Origin: Nageia nagi
Taxonomy: Eukaryota; Pinophyta
DNA length: 64,000 nt
NCBI GenBank assembly: GCA_050084985.1
Contig: JBITNC010000001.1
Coordinates: 185,504,001-185,568,000, forward strand
Direction of reading: 5' to 3'
In this document: one piece after another, positions 1 to 11,949 of the stretch
Layout: every line of letters begins with the position of its first letter
How positions within the stretch are numbered: position 1 is the stretch's first letter
Translations under genes and position numbers: made by a program
Notes under the pieces: model-generated
Told to the model about the DNA's origin: nothing
What the model saw: the letters and a program-made list of their open reading frames with translations, nothing else
Databases searched by the model: none

Positions 1-130
1 AGTCTAGTTATTTTCAACACATCTTAATAAAATACTATCAAAATGTTTATGAAAAAGAACATTATCACACAAACAATACTTCCCTAATTTAACTTTAAGA
101 GCTCATTTCATGTTGAATGATAAGTGTTCT
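1..130 (-). pseudogene. start of integrase linker, cut by the window edge
   Basis: The minus-strand reading of the first 60 bases gives VLFHKHFDSILLRCVENN then a TAG. This matches the short segment before the H2C2 zinc finger of plant gypsy integrases (pattern D-x-L-[FY]-[HR]-[KR]-x-[FY]-D-G/S-x-L-L-R-C). Integrase proper must continue to the left of this window. Confidence 0.65.
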
Positions 131-760
131 CATGTTTGTCCTATCTTTAAGTATTCTAAGATATCATTGGACCAATTTCTATCATCCATCATTATAATCA
201 ATACTTGTGTCTGATGATCTTCTTCCAAAGTAGAAATATTTGTAATAAGCTCACATAATCCTTTTCTTATGACCAATTTGACTAACTTAAAAACTAAATC
301 ATGTTCTTGAATTATGGCTATCCAATAACCTTTGATAACACCTAGTTCTTTTTTTTTCAAGATGGATTTTACAACTAAATTTGGTACAAAAAATGTGACC
401 TATCATCTAGAAATATAAACTTTGAAATTCTTCACTACTTTGTCTATGGTGAATGCTTACTTTTCTAGAAAAGTGTAGTTTTCCTTTGCACTTTTTAGAG
501 CATGACTCATGAAGGCAATTATATGTTCCTCATATTTGTCATTCATTTATGTTAATATTGAAGAAATAGTATGATTTTATGAATAATTGTACATCCTAAA
601 AGGTTTAATAAAATTAGGTTATACCACAGTGGTTGCAGTTGTAAGACCCTCCTTAATGCTTTTAAAATCTAATTTTCCTTTGTTAGACCATTTAAATTCC
701 ACATTTTGTTTTAGCATTTTACTTAATGGAAACATGATTTCTACAAAATCAATGATAAAT
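131..760 (-). pseudogene. gypsy RNase H domain and linker to integrase
   Basis: Downstream of RT on the minus strand, peptides such as EEHIIAFMSHALKSAKENY and FLEKYAFTIDKVVKNFKVYI match the RNase H of plant gypsy elements. The 76-residue open stretch at 360-130 (GYWIAIIQEHDLVFKLVKLV, then LCELI) matches the C-terminal end of RNase H and the start of the linker. One TAA and one paired stop interrupt it. RNase H would degrade the RNA strand during reverse transcription. Confidence 0.8.
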
Positions 761-1714
761 CTTCATAAGAAATTAAAAATTCCAAATAAAGATTGTAAAT
801 ATTTCCTACTTGTTGGCAAAGGAATTTTCTTGATAGCAATTACCCACTCTGGATCAATACAAGTTCCTTATTTAGTTATTATGTGTCCTAGGAGCTTCCC
901 TTTAGTTAATCCAAAAATGGATTTCTTTGGATTTAATGATATCCCAAATTCTTTACATATCTCCAATACCTAAACAACATGTTTCACATGGTCTTCTCTA
1001 TATTTTGAAAATATTATCATATCATCTAGATATATTTTAATAATTTTATTTATCAAATTCTTGAAAATGAAATCCATTGCTCTCTAGAAAGTAGCACCTA
1101 CATTAGTTAACCTGAATGGTATCCTTTTATATGTGAATGTACCTAAAGGAGTAGTGAAAGCTATTATAAAATGATCTTCTTCTACAACCCAAATTTGATT
1201 ATAACCAAAATAACCATCCATTAAAGACAACATCTTCGAGCAATTGCATATTTGTAAAAGATGATCCATAAAAGGTAATTGGGTAATTATCTTTAATAGA
1301 TGCTAAGTTGAGATTTCAAAAGTTAATACATATTCTAATTTCTCTATTTTTCTTTGGACTAGAATTATATTGGCTACCTAAGAAGAATATCTAATTAGAT
1401 AAATAATATTTGATGTTAGCATTTTCTCAACTTCCTTTTTTATCATTCCTTCAATTTCTAGGTTGAAACAACATGGTTTTTTTTTGGAAAGGTTTAGAAT
1501 TATCTTTCAATTGTAATGATATGTTGGAATATGTCTTTTCTAAACCCTTTAAGATAGTAATAATTCTAGGAAAAACTTTCTTAAAGTTTTTGAAAATTTT
1601 GATTAGCTCTTCTCTTTTCTCTAGGGTGCATCTAGTACCAATTAGGACTTCTTTTGGTATTCCATTTGGATTCAAATTGAATGTCTCCATTGACTTTGAT
1701 ATCTCTTTAATCAA
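760..1714 (-). pseudogene. gypsy reverse transcriptase domain, broken
   Basis: The N-terminal lead-in is at 1,714-1,451 (TRCTLEKREELIKIFKNF), followed after stops by DGYFGYNQIWV and TTPLGTFTYKRIPF at 1,269-1,084. The catalytic YxDD box is intact as YLDD at 1,032-1,021. After it the frame is open for more than 200 residues through the thumb and connection (motifs such as GISLNPKKSIFG). In life it would copy the element RNA into DNA. The plus-strand ORF at 587-973 is only the antisense of this region. Confidence 0.9.
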
Positions 1715-2693
1715 ATTTTGATGACTGAAGTGATAATTTTAGATCATAGAGATTTTCTAATTTGATCATTCCTGGAGTTATTCTATTTGAATCTAACTAC
1801 ATGATTTTATTTGATTTCATAAAGCCTGATGAATATTCTTTGATGCATTACAAAAAGTGTAATAACTATTTATCAAAATGAAATACTTTCCAATGTTTAG
1901 TATTTTTTGGTACTGCTAGTCTAAAAAGTAACTCAATGTGATAATATCCCAATCCAAGAGAAGCATCTGGTTTATCATGGTGACTGATACTACTAAGGAA
2001 TTTGCCTAAGAATTCTAACTTTAGGGAATAATAGTTATATTAAAGGAATCAAAAGTTTCAATCATGTACCATATGAGGTGTCTACTTGATTGTAACTTAG
2101 GATTTTTGGTCTAAAACTAATTTTTAACCCTTTTGAAAATTAACTCTACATCCCCAAAACATATCAGATTTTGAAACTGTAACTCTTTCTTTGTTATATT
2201 CAAACCTTGATATAAGGCTTCATATTCAGTGATGTTATTGGTGCAAACCTCATTAAAAAAATTTCTTAGCTCCATTAGGATCTATAAAAATGATGCCTAC
2301 TCCATTTCCTTCTTTGCATTTACTACCATCAAAATACATTTTCCATACATCATTCATATTTAGGATATAAATATCCCTTTTAGATTCTTCTTTAATAGCT
2401 TGATATGAACCAATTTCTATATCTTGAAAGAAAAATATCGATTAATTTTCTAGCTGATCAACTTCATGCATAGGATCTTCTTGAATATTCCCTTCAATCC
2501 TACTTTCTTCAAGGACAACCACCCATATTTGTTTAGCTTCAAGTTTTAGAATTTGTAATTTATCTTTAACCAAATTTTGAGCAAATTACCAATCCAAAGA
2601 GATCATACCACCCATAGTCACTTCAAACTATCTTCCCAAAAGCATTCCATAAGTGATAGGCATGTCAACTACCAAAATATTCATATGAATCTT

Positions 2694-2876
2694 TCAAGAT
2701 GGAAATGCAAATAGATTAATAGTGATATCTTTAACTTTACCAATTGGTTTTACATTAGAAGAATCCATTTGAAAATAAAAATATTCATATTTAGTAAAAT
2801 TTAGTTTCAAAATTTGAGCAACTTTTAATAGCATAATGTTATTTGTAGCTCCTAAATCTAAGATACAATTGCACAA
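2694..2876 (-). pseudogene. retropepsin-like aspartic protease fragment of the gypsy element
   Basis: A 60-residue open stretch contains CILDLGATNNIML, which aligns with the D-[ST]-G-A active-site loop of plant gypsy proteases (here DLGA, so the second residue is Leu, as in several plant gypsy lineages). Downstream it has a QMDSSNVKPIGKVKDI segment, matching the flap-side region of these proteases. It sits between gag and RT on the minus strand, as expected. The protease would cut the gag-pol polyprotein. The stretch is flanked by stops and is inactive. Confidence 0.75.
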
Positions 2877-2939
2877 TTTCTACTATTCACCCAAAGAGAC
2901 ATGTAAAATGGGGGGAGTCTATACATTTTTTATTAAGCT

Positions 2940-5254
2940 ACATAAGCTTATTCTCCAATGTTAACCTTCCTCATAATCATATTTGCACATGTTTTAGTAG
3001 GTTTGATGACATCTAGAAGCTCTTTCATAGCTTAGGGATCACTCTACAAAATTTTGCAAGATAGAAACACTGGCCATATTTTTGGATTAGTCTTTGATCA
3101 CACTGTATTTTGAAATGGATGGATCTTTTTTTTATTTTGGTCGATTTGTATTTCTTTGGATTTTGTCTGAGTTTTATCTAAATTTTTATCCTATTGTTGA
3201 GTTTGAAGCTTGGTTTGGGATCTTATCATCATGATGTAATATTTAGAAGATCCAATACTATCTTGGTAGAAATTTTCTTGAACACCTTCATTATTTTCTT
3301 CCAAGACCAAATTAGATTCTCCTTGTTTGATTGGATCACTATTTTATAATAGTACTTCATTTTTTGCAATCATTTCTTGCAAGGTATTCATAGCAATAAA
3401 ATTGTTAAGATCATGTTCATACTTATAGAGATTGCAATAAGAGTTCAGAGTTGAAGATTCTGATACATCTAAAAGAATAGGTACTATCTTCTTCTCTTCT
3501 CTAAAATCTCCTCTATTTTGATGTAAATTTTTTTTGAAGTTCTATCGAGGTCTGAATCCTTGTAGTGTATTTTGGGTTTGTTGAATAGTCAAATTGGCCA
3601 ATTTCCTCAATAATTCATTTTCAACCTATTTTTGTTGAGGTGCTTCATTTTTATCTTCTTTACTAGATGATTTAGCATTCCCTTTTTTTTATTCAAAAGG
3701 TTTGTTCCTCTTAGTTTTTTCTATAGAAATCATGAATTCTTCATGTCTAATTACTTCATCCATTGCATTATGGAATGTAGTAGGTTTGCAAATTATTTTC
3801 ATATATCCCAAGTTAGGATCTAGAGTATTAATGAAGAAACATTTTTTGACTTGGTCAATAGGATGTAAATTCCTGGGAATTCTACAAAATATTTTGTTAA
3901 AATAGTCTTCTAATTATGGAATAAATTCTTTATCCTTTTTCTTTATATGTGAAAGTTCATTGATTAGTTCTATTCCCAAGACTTGACTTTTGAATCTTGC
4001 TAAAAATGCATCTGATAAATTATCCCAACTAGTAATTGATCCAATAGAAAAAGAATTATACCAATGCAAAGCAAACAAAAAACATGCATACTACAACATC
4101 TTCATATTTGATCCCATTTACTTCATAAAAAGTGTTGAAGTTTTCAATATGTTCTTTGGTAGTATTACTAGATTGGTCTCTTGAAAAATGAGGAAGATCT
4201 CTAGTTTTTTTTAGGGAGTTTGTGTATTTCTCCTTGTAAATTCAAAGGTCTACAAATATTTTCCCATGTTCATGGAAGTCTCTAATTTCCTTCTACCATT
4301 TAAAAAGCTTTAGTATTAGATTCAAAACCTACAAAATCATTTTCATATTCTTCAAGCAATATAGTTCTTAGAAGAGTAGGGTTTCTTGTTTCAACAAGTG
4401 TGGTATTTGGATTTGCATTTTCTCATTCTCTTTGTATTCTTTGTAAATGTATTTCATGTTTTGTAGGGTCAAGATTCCAAGAACTTATTTCAATCGATCC
4501 TAAGCTTCAATTTGTTCTTCTAGAGGGACTTGTTAGTTTGGAAAACTCAGCAGTTGATGAAAGATGTTAAACTTTGACTTCTTCTTAGTGATGTTTTAGA
4601 ATTAAATGTGAAAGTTTAGGCTTCAATGTCAAGGATAAAATTCAATGTTTGACCTTGCAATAGTTCATCATCTAAATTATTATTATCTGTTGGATATCCA
4701 CTAGTTCCCAAGACTTCTTCAAGATAAAATATTTTCAAAATCTCTCATATATCAATAATTTTTAACCCAATTTATCATTTGGTTTGCAAAATATATATCT
4801 CTTCTAATAACTTGGTTGTTTTATTGATTTTCTGGTGTTAAAGTTCTCTCTTGACTTTTATCAATAATTCTTGCAATAAAGTATTTAAGATCTAAGAGAC
4901 TAGATTGGGTTCTCTGATAATTGAAGAGAGATAACTAACATTTGAAGTAACTAAAGTTCATGATAATAGCTATACTAGATTTGTCTCAATTATAATAAAG
5001 AAACTTGTCTTGAACCTTACTATATCTTCTCTATCAAATTCATAATCTCACTCTATATGGCATCTACTGATATCTATTTTTTCTTCATCAAATGTGTCTA
5101 AAGGTTCTACCAAAGTTGGAATTTTTGAATTTGCTTCACTCCAAAAGGCTCTTTCAATGAAGGTATTCCTAGATTTTTGATTCTCGATCTAAAGTGCACT
5201 TGGGAGATACCTTTTTTCTATTCTTATAAACACTTCTTATTTAGTTTGAGCCAT
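2940..5254 (-). pseudogene. gypsy gag remnant
   Basis: A possible start is the ATG at 5,254-5,252 (MAQTK, then a TAA). The reading frame is recoverable in pieces to about 2,940. Around 4,080-3,990 it gives the gag core motif WYNSFSIGSITSWDNLSDAF, the usual W-x-S/T-x-F pattern of plant gypsy capsid. Further on, at about 3,400-3,450, YCNLYKYEHDLNNFIAMN looks like a worn zinc knuckle (one Cys and a His left). Gag forms the particle that packages the RNA. Stops are mainly TAA/TAG in place of expected Gln. It is not expressible as one protein. Confidence 0.8.
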
Positions 5255-5392
5255 AATATTGAAAATTATTTTGTTGAAGAAAAGTGATTTATTCCTTATT
5301 TCTTCTCAAATCCTTCTAACTTGTTGGTTCTAAAAAGTGTGATATCTTGCAAAGTTAGGATGAGGATTCACCATATCTTTTCAACATTATTC

Positions 5393-5396
<4 letters not shown>

Positions 5397-5432
<36 letters not shown>
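5397..5432. repeat. (AT)18 microsatellite
   Basis: A perfect run of 18 AT dinucleotides lies between the gag start and the primer-binding-site-like sequence of the left gypsy element, that is, in its untranslated leader. Confidence 0.98.
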
Positions 5433-5437
<5 letters not shown>

Positions 5438-5559
5438 CTCTTTTCAAAAAATAGTAAATTTCAATGTGGTTTTGTACTTGGAACATATCTCAAGTGACTA
5501 GCTTATTTTAGAGTCACCAAGTTAACTTCAACTAGCTAAAAGGTATTTCTTGACTCACT

Positions 5560-5578
5560 TCCCTAGCAAAATCACCAA
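5560..5578 (-). other. probable primer-binding site of the left gypsy element
   Basis: The minus strand reads TTGGTGATTTTGCTAGGGA, followed by AGTGAG. This resembles the TGGCGAC...CTGGGGA type primer site that follows the 5' LTR in many plant gypsy elements, with several C-to-T changes. It sits about 300 bp upstream of the gag start, as expected. Which tRNA it matched is no longer certain. Confidence 0.5.
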
Positions 5579-5581
5579 TTC

Positions 5582-6150
5582 TATTAACCACTTTTTCTTA
5601 TTAGTAGAAAAAGGAAACAATAGAGATCTAAGATCCTCCTTTTAATGAGGTGATCCTCAATGTGTTTTCTTAATGATAATGGATTGTGTCAATACTTATG
5701 TTATTATTCTCACAATATTTCCCATATTTAGATTAAATACTTGCTCCATTGATTCTAGAAAAGTAATTAATTACTTAATGTTTGTAACTCAGATGCATTA
5801 GAGTTTCTCAAATTATCTAAGTTACGAGGAAGATAGTAATATTTTTCGCACAGGTATCTCTTCACTTATTGAATGAATATTTTCATATTTTTTTAAATAT
5901 TTTTTCACCTTTTCCACTAAATGTGCAATGATAGTTTATTTCAATCACAATTTTTCTTATCCTTGAATTAAATGTTCATTCTACTAATCCCAAAAAAGTA
6001 AATCAATCACTTAACTATTTAACCAGGTTGAAGAATCTTGCTCAACTTAATCAAGTTATAAATAAATAATGATATATCTCATGTGAATTTCCTTACACTT
6101 GGTTTCTTTTACTTCTAAGATGATTAATGGTCATGTTATCATTGACCAAG
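5582..6150 (-). mobile_element. LTR-like block next to the primer site (extent uncertain)
   Basis: The primer-site position predicts an LTR here, ending (minus strand) near 5,582. The first ~70 bases, about 5,582-5,655, resemble 10,240-10,315: both have an ACCA...TTTTTCT...AGAAAAAGG block followed by a CCTC..TTTTAATGAGG.GATCCT block. I cannot find the other LTR edge or a partner copy, so the upper boundary is a guess set by the start of ORF-A. Confidence 0.4.
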
Positions 6151-6159
6151 ACAATTTGG

Positions 6160-8460
6160 TTGCCATGTTCCTCTTATTTTCTTTTCTTTCTCTTATTTTT
6201 GTTCTCTTCATCATCATCATATCCATTACCATCACTTCCAAATGCTCAGGATGAATTTTTATATGACTTTTGTGAACTTAAACTTTTATGAGGAGTAATA
6301 GCTTTTCTAGCCTTAGATCGAGTGGTCGAGTGCTCTATAGTTTGAGTAGATCCCTTGGTTATTCATTGAATAGGGATATTTGAAACTACTCCTTGATGTG
6401 AATATTCAGGGATGGAAGAAGATTAAGTAGCAATCAAATCCAAAATGGAAGAAACTTCATGATAAATGGGTATATTTTCTTTGATCTCCCCTTTTTCTTC
6501 AAAGTTAATGATGTTTACATATTCTACTTCCCCTTCTATATGAGCATCTGTTATTGTACTAGGATTTTGATATTGTTTGAAATATTCTTTAACTAGCTTA
6601 TTATCCTCTTCTTATTATTCTCCTTCTTCTTCTCCTCCCACTTGTTCTTATCCTTGCTCAATGATACAACTCCATCTTAAGTTTTTGGTTATCATCATTA
6701 GAATTATTGGACCTGTTAGAAGAACTACTTCTAGAAGAAGGATTTCTAGTAGGGATTGTATTATGATTACTTTATTTACTTTCAAATTGATATTTTGAGT
6801 GTACCATTGATGCATTAATTATTTTTAAAATATAAAACCCTTGCATTGAGCCAAACTAGTTAAAATTAGGGTCTTTTGTAAAATCTTGTTTAGCTATTTG
6901 TTAAGCTATAAGATGTGGCAAGTGACTCTTTAGATTTGTATCTCTTGATACTCCTTATATTTTCTCCCTTTCCTCTTGAGCTAATTATTTTGATATCCTT
7001 TGAATCTTTAGCTTTGAATGTACATTCCTAAATTTTAAAAGGTGGCCATGGGAGTGGTATCTGTAATTTGTGTGAAACTTTTGATAAAATATATCAACTA
7101 CTTTGGTTGGATCATAATTTATTTTCAATGCATGCTTCTCAAAATCATATCCTTTAATTTCATACTTAATTATTTTAAATTCAAACCAATTATTGCAATA
7201 GTACCATGATAAGGTGATGGGCATTTTGATGGGTGCCTCTTTCTTTTCTTTAACAAATGTTTCATGAAAATAAAAAGTTTGTTTGAAAAATTCTAAAAAC
7301 ACCATTCTATCACTGAGATATCATGAAAATTTGAGGTGAGCCACATCCACACCAAATACTCTGATGTAAGAATTATCAAATTCTTCTAAGTAGAAATCAT
7401 CAAAACTTTTTAAAAAGTCATAGGCTTTAATGGAAATTTTGGGCATTTGTTATGGTATTGTCATATCATTAATTATGGCATATTACCATTCATTTATTCT
7501 CATTTGAATATAGCTCCACTCTTCATCATTGTGGAACTTGGGGTATCCCATATGAATAACTACCTTTTTATTGAAAATGATCTTTTCAATACAATGGGCC
7601 CTTGATTGATTCTTGCCTTTGAGAAGTAAAAAGACTAAATAGGATATATAAAAGAATGATATTATATTCTTAACTTATTTGAGCTACTCAATCATACTAT
7701 CACTTATAACCTAACTCCAACCTATGCTATCTCCTTTGTTAACTTTATATAAGAAACTAAACAAATCATTCTTAAAAGAAATGTCAATAGATTTACCCAA
7801 AATCTTGCATAAGAAGTTAATGTCTTTGTTTTAGGTATCATGGAATAGGCACATTTGGGCTTTTATTATGGCTTGATGGGCTAGGCCATGATGTTATATC
7901 TTTAACAAAGACTAGATGAAGTCACTGGACCTATATTTGTTATTTTATTCTTCATATTTAAGATTAGCATATTCTTGAGTGAAAATAATCCCACAGTTAG
8001 ACCAACCCATATCTTTCTCAATACCTTCTTTCATCAAATCTATAATAATTATTCCTTCTAAATGAGTGAAAACTCATCTTGTGAAATTAGTATGCTTTGC
8101 TACTTCTAAAACCAACTCTAGAAAGTTTATTGAAAATGGAATAACTAGAACTATAAATAGTCCTAAAGAATGGAGGACATCTTTTTCTCTAACCTCTTCT
8201 AGAATACCCTCTTCTTCTCTTAGCATAAAAATTGGATCAGTATGATTCCATTTTGGGTCTCTTATACTTTCTACCCTATTGTAGTAATGGGCTCTTGTTT
8301 AACTCTCTCATATTTATTCAATTTTACAAAGTTACTCTTGGTCAGTTAATAGTAACCACCAGAATCCTTATTTGACTTACTTATCTTGAAAATAACAAAG
8401 GTTAATTTTAGCCATCATCTCAAGAAAATATAAAATGAGTGCAATTTTATCAAAAATTCA
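6160..8460 (-). pseudogene. ORF-A: unrecognised long retroelement-associated ORF, decayed
   Basis: On the minus strand a coherent but broken protein of over 700 residues can be read. Its order is: an N-terminal part with FIVLVIPFSINFLELVLEVA (about 8,170-8,100); a central part (YLVFLLLKGKNQSRAHCIE, then AYDFLKSFDDFYLEEF); an open 106-residue piece at 7,305-6,985 (NWFEFKIIKYEIKGYDFEKH); then a charged, Ser- and acid-rich tail with EYVNIINFEEKGEI and a lysine-rich end. I do not recognise the family. ORF-B has the same blocks in the same order, so it was a real protein. Position and decay suggest an extra ORF of an LTR element, but a captured host gene is possible. Confidence 0.6.
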
Positions 8461-10237
8461 TTTTTCATAAATTACTATTTTTGTTTAGTCAAATCAAGTT
8501 ATCAACATAAGTTGGTGAGACAAGCAAATTTTAACTAAGTTGCTTTAGGCATAATCTTATCATGATGCAAAAATAGAAGTTCTTAGGTTCTTTAAGTTGA
8601 AGTGCGAGATGATACAACTAAGATACATTGAAGTTGCTTTGAATTTAATACCAAAAGGATGTGACTAAAACATTGTTTGATCAATCTTGAACTTAGTCAC
8701 TTTGAGTTTAGATAAGATAGGTTGCAATAAAAATAATGCAAGATCCCAATGAGATGATTTTCAACTTGATGCTATAAAATAGTTAGCAATTTTTCATGTT
8801 CGATCATTATTAAATGAATATAAACCAAACATGATAAATAAATAACTTAGCCGCTATGAGTGAAGGTGAAAAATGATGTGACAAAGGTAAACAAGATCTG
8901 ATTTGACTAAGTCCTTTAGATGTTGATATCTTTGGTCAGCTCGAAGTAGTTCGCAATGAATGGCAACGATATTAAAAGCTTCTTAATAGTTGTGGCTTAG
9001 ATTTTAATACCTTGCAATAATAATTATTACTTTAACTAAATACCCAAATTAGTGCGAGCACTTTGAACACCTTAGTTGTTCTAGCTAGATAGATAAAACA
9101 CTCCAAAAAAAGCATAAAACTAAATGCTAGATGGTAAATGAAAGGTCTCTCTAACTATTTATAGGTGAAAGCAACATGAAGGGACATGTGTTGGAGATCA
9201 AGATAAAGATTTCCCTAGATTAGCTGATTGAAATATGATGAGAAGATGACATTGGTGATGTGAGTGATCATGAAGATGGAGTGAATAGTCACTTCATGTT
9301 GCTGGTATAGTGGATGCGATCAAAGGACTAAATAGTCACATCGAGATGAAAATCAAGATGATGTGATAAGAAAAATATCAAGTCACTTTGAGTTTGGTTT
9401 CTAAGTGGATGTAATAAAAGAAACAAAAATATAGTCAAAATTCATTATTTTAAGCTATAATTTTAGAAAATATGATTATTTTAGTTTTTATATCATAATG
9501 AGAATTGACTTTCACCTTTCAGTGTTCTAAATGAGCACTTAGCTTTGAAATAAATTTTTTTGATGCTTTTCATTCAACAATTAAGTAGGATCAATTTTCA
9601 CTCGTGTCTATGGTAGGTATTATGGTCAAGATCAGAGGATGGCATTCAATGGTTTCATGGAAAGTAATTTCCATGTTAATTTCTAGAATATGCTCTTACC
9701 TCTATGATGAAATATGGTACCCAATAGTCCAAACTCTTTTTAGGATAAAAAGATATGATCTTGATAAACTTATTTTTGGATTTTTGACTATTTAATTTGT
9801 ATGTGTTTTAGTTAATTAATAAAAATAACACATAAAAAAACTTTTTTGTAGATGCTTAAATCAAAGAAAAAGTTTGGACAAAACTATTGATTAAAAATTT
9901 GGTGGTAATAGTAAGATGAAATGAAACTAGCCAAATAATCTCTTTTTAAATTTTTGTTGATAAATTTATCTCAAGGGAAAGAATTATGATACATGATGCC
10001 AACTTCATTACAAAAACATATTAATATCTAAGAATATTTCATTAAGGAAACTTTTTTGATGGGACTTTGCATCAAAATTTCCTTGACAAAATGGGTTATG
10101 TTTAAATTGTATATACAATGCTCAAAGATATACATCATTAATATTATCACTTCCTAAAGCTCAAATATTAAATCTAAGGAAATATTTTAAGATGATAAAG
10201 TTTTCCTTAAAAGGGAGTAAAGTCCTTCTTAACCATT
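8461..10237. other. no recognisable gene; probable LTR or untranslated sequence
   Basis: I see no coherent protein on either strand apart from a 63-codon open stretch at 9,604-9,795 (plus) of unknown meaning. Phrases such as GTCACTT...GAGT recur loosely around 8,690-9,400, which suggests old LTR sequence upstream of ORF-A. Confidence 0.5.
9155..9164 (-). promoter_or_regulatory. TATA-box-like site of a minus-strand LTR
   Basis: The minus strand reads CTATAAATAG followed by TTAGAGAGACC. It lies about 0.7 kb upstream of ORF-A, in a stretch (about 8,470-9,600) without coding signal. It fits an LTR or gene promoter driving ORF-A but the LTR edges are not visible. Confidence 0.4.
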
Positions 10238-11100
10238 TTTTCTGGTAGGAGAAAAAGGGGACAATAAGGAATTATGCAATCCTCATTTTTAATGAGGGGA
10301 TCCTTAATAGTATTCAATCTTCTTCTTCAACTAGCTCAAAGTCAAACAATATTTATAGTAGTTCTTAAATGGAAAACCTTTCCTTTTTATTGATCACATG
10401 GTAAAATAAATTATTTAGGATAACTTTATTTGCAATGTTTTCTTGAAATTAAAAATAGTTAAGAACATCCCCATATATTAGCTTAAAATAAGAATGAGAG
10501 TCTTTATCCTATAAATGTAACAGAAAAAACCAATACTGATTCACTAGAATTGGTCTTCACTATCAATCATAAATCTTACTTTAAATCTTGTAAAATTCAT
10601 AAAAGGTTATTACAATCACATGCAATACTAGTTTATTAATAAATTAGTAAATAAAACATCCATATAGAAATAATAGCCATAGAATGAAAATATAATAGCA
10701 ATAAAGTCTTCTTATTAATATTTAATCTTCAAAAATATAACTATTTCTTGCAATAGTGAGAGAGAGATACAAAAATGACCTCACCTCCCTTTTATAAGAT
10801 CAAGGGAGGTGGAAATACTTGACTATTCAACTACCCTATTTCAGTTACAAAAATGTCTCCTAAACTTTAGGAGGTTCCTTAGATTTTGTAACTAACCATA
10901 AAATGATAATTAAACATTAATTTATAGCTAATTGATTACATAAATGTCTCATTTTCTTAAAATTAAATATCTTTTGTTTCTTACCAAGTGTCCTCATTAT
11001 TCCATGTAGACCATTTATCCTATTGAAGGGTTGAGACATGGAATGGGACTTTCAATAAGTCCAGTAACATTTTCCTCTTTTCTAATTAGTCAATTTACCC
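10238..11100 (-). mobile_element. LTR-like block with TATA box, minus orientation
   Basis: This gene-free block contains a good minus-strand TATA box (CTTATAAAAGGGAGG, 10,789-10,798 for the core) and, at its lower end (10,240-10,315), the block shared with 5,582-5,655. It follows ORF-B on the minus strand just as the 5,582 block follows ORF-A. The edges are uncertain and I see no target duplication. Confidence 0.45.
10789..10798 (-). promoter_or_regulatory. TATA box of the 10.2-11.1 kb LTR-like block
   Basis: The minus strand reads CTTATAAAAG inside a G-rich context (AGGGAGGTGAGG downstream), typical of plant LTR promoters. Confidence 0.5.
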
Positions 11101-11949
11101 TATCTAATGGGTGAAACATGGGTGAGACTTCAACACAACAACTAACATTTTCATTTCCAATTAACCATATCCAAGGTGTGAAATGTAGGTGGAACTGTAG
11201 TTAGTATTCAATGATTCCAAAAGCTTTTCCTATAGGTCCTTTCATATAAACTTGTTCAACTTGCATACATTTAACTTCAAGCCATTGGCATCAACAATTA
11301 TTTCTTCATCCAACTTTCAGATTTTGTCCATTAAGTCTCATAAACTCAACTTAAAAATGACTAAAGAATCATATGACCATATAAGGATTTAGTATTTTAT
11401 GGCTTTCAAATCATTAATCAATAGCTAGGCCTCCATAATCCCTTTAAAATTGGTCTACAACTATGTCATTTCTATGAGTGCTCCTCCATCAAAAAATTAT
11501 ATGCCAATGGTTTGTAGTATAACCTTCAACTTTTTATATATTACCCTAAATTTTGATTACATCCATTTAAATTTCTCTTATGGTATTAGAAAATACCCAT
11601 GGTAAAAGAATAATTTATCACACACCCTCATTTGGATGATAGTTGTTGTACCTCAATTCTTTCTTTAGCTTAGAAAAAATTGGATATTTTCTTCCCACAT
11701 CTTCTTTGTTGTTATTATAATTTTTTCCATATCTTTCATTTCTTTCCTTATGCATAAAAACTAAGTTAATACATCATATGCATGATATAATGTATCGAGC
11801 AATTTTAGATGAGTGCTTCAACCTTCTTGGTAAAAGAATCCCCCTTATAGTAATTAATATTTAAAATATTTTCATCAAATGTAAAGGACTCTAGTTCTTG
11901 CATTTGGCTTTTTCTTGTTTTAATTTCCCATCCAATTCTTTGATCTTCT

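Larger units (their letters stand above)
1..5578 (-). mobile_element. Ty3/gypsy LTR retrotransposon remnant (gag-protease-RT-RNase H), truncated by window edge
   Basis: Read on the minus strand from 5,578 down to 1, the order is primer site, gag, protease, RT, RNase H and then the linker to integrase, which is the gypsy (not Copia) order. Many stops and frameshifts break it. The last bases of the window still read as the linker before integrase (motif LFHKHFDSILLRC), so integrase and the 3' LTR must lie to the left of the window. It is an old, non-functional copy. Confidence 0.9.

Noticed and set aside
587-973. Plus-strand 128-codon open frame
   Set aside because: It is the antisense of the gypsy RT/RNase H region, whose minus-strand reading has clear motifs.
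1473-1721. Plus-strand 82-codon open frame
   Set aside because: Antisense of the RT lead-in on the minus strand.
6577-6798. Plus-strand Ser/Pro-rich frame
   Set aside because: Antisense of the acidic/Ser-rich tail of ORF-A.
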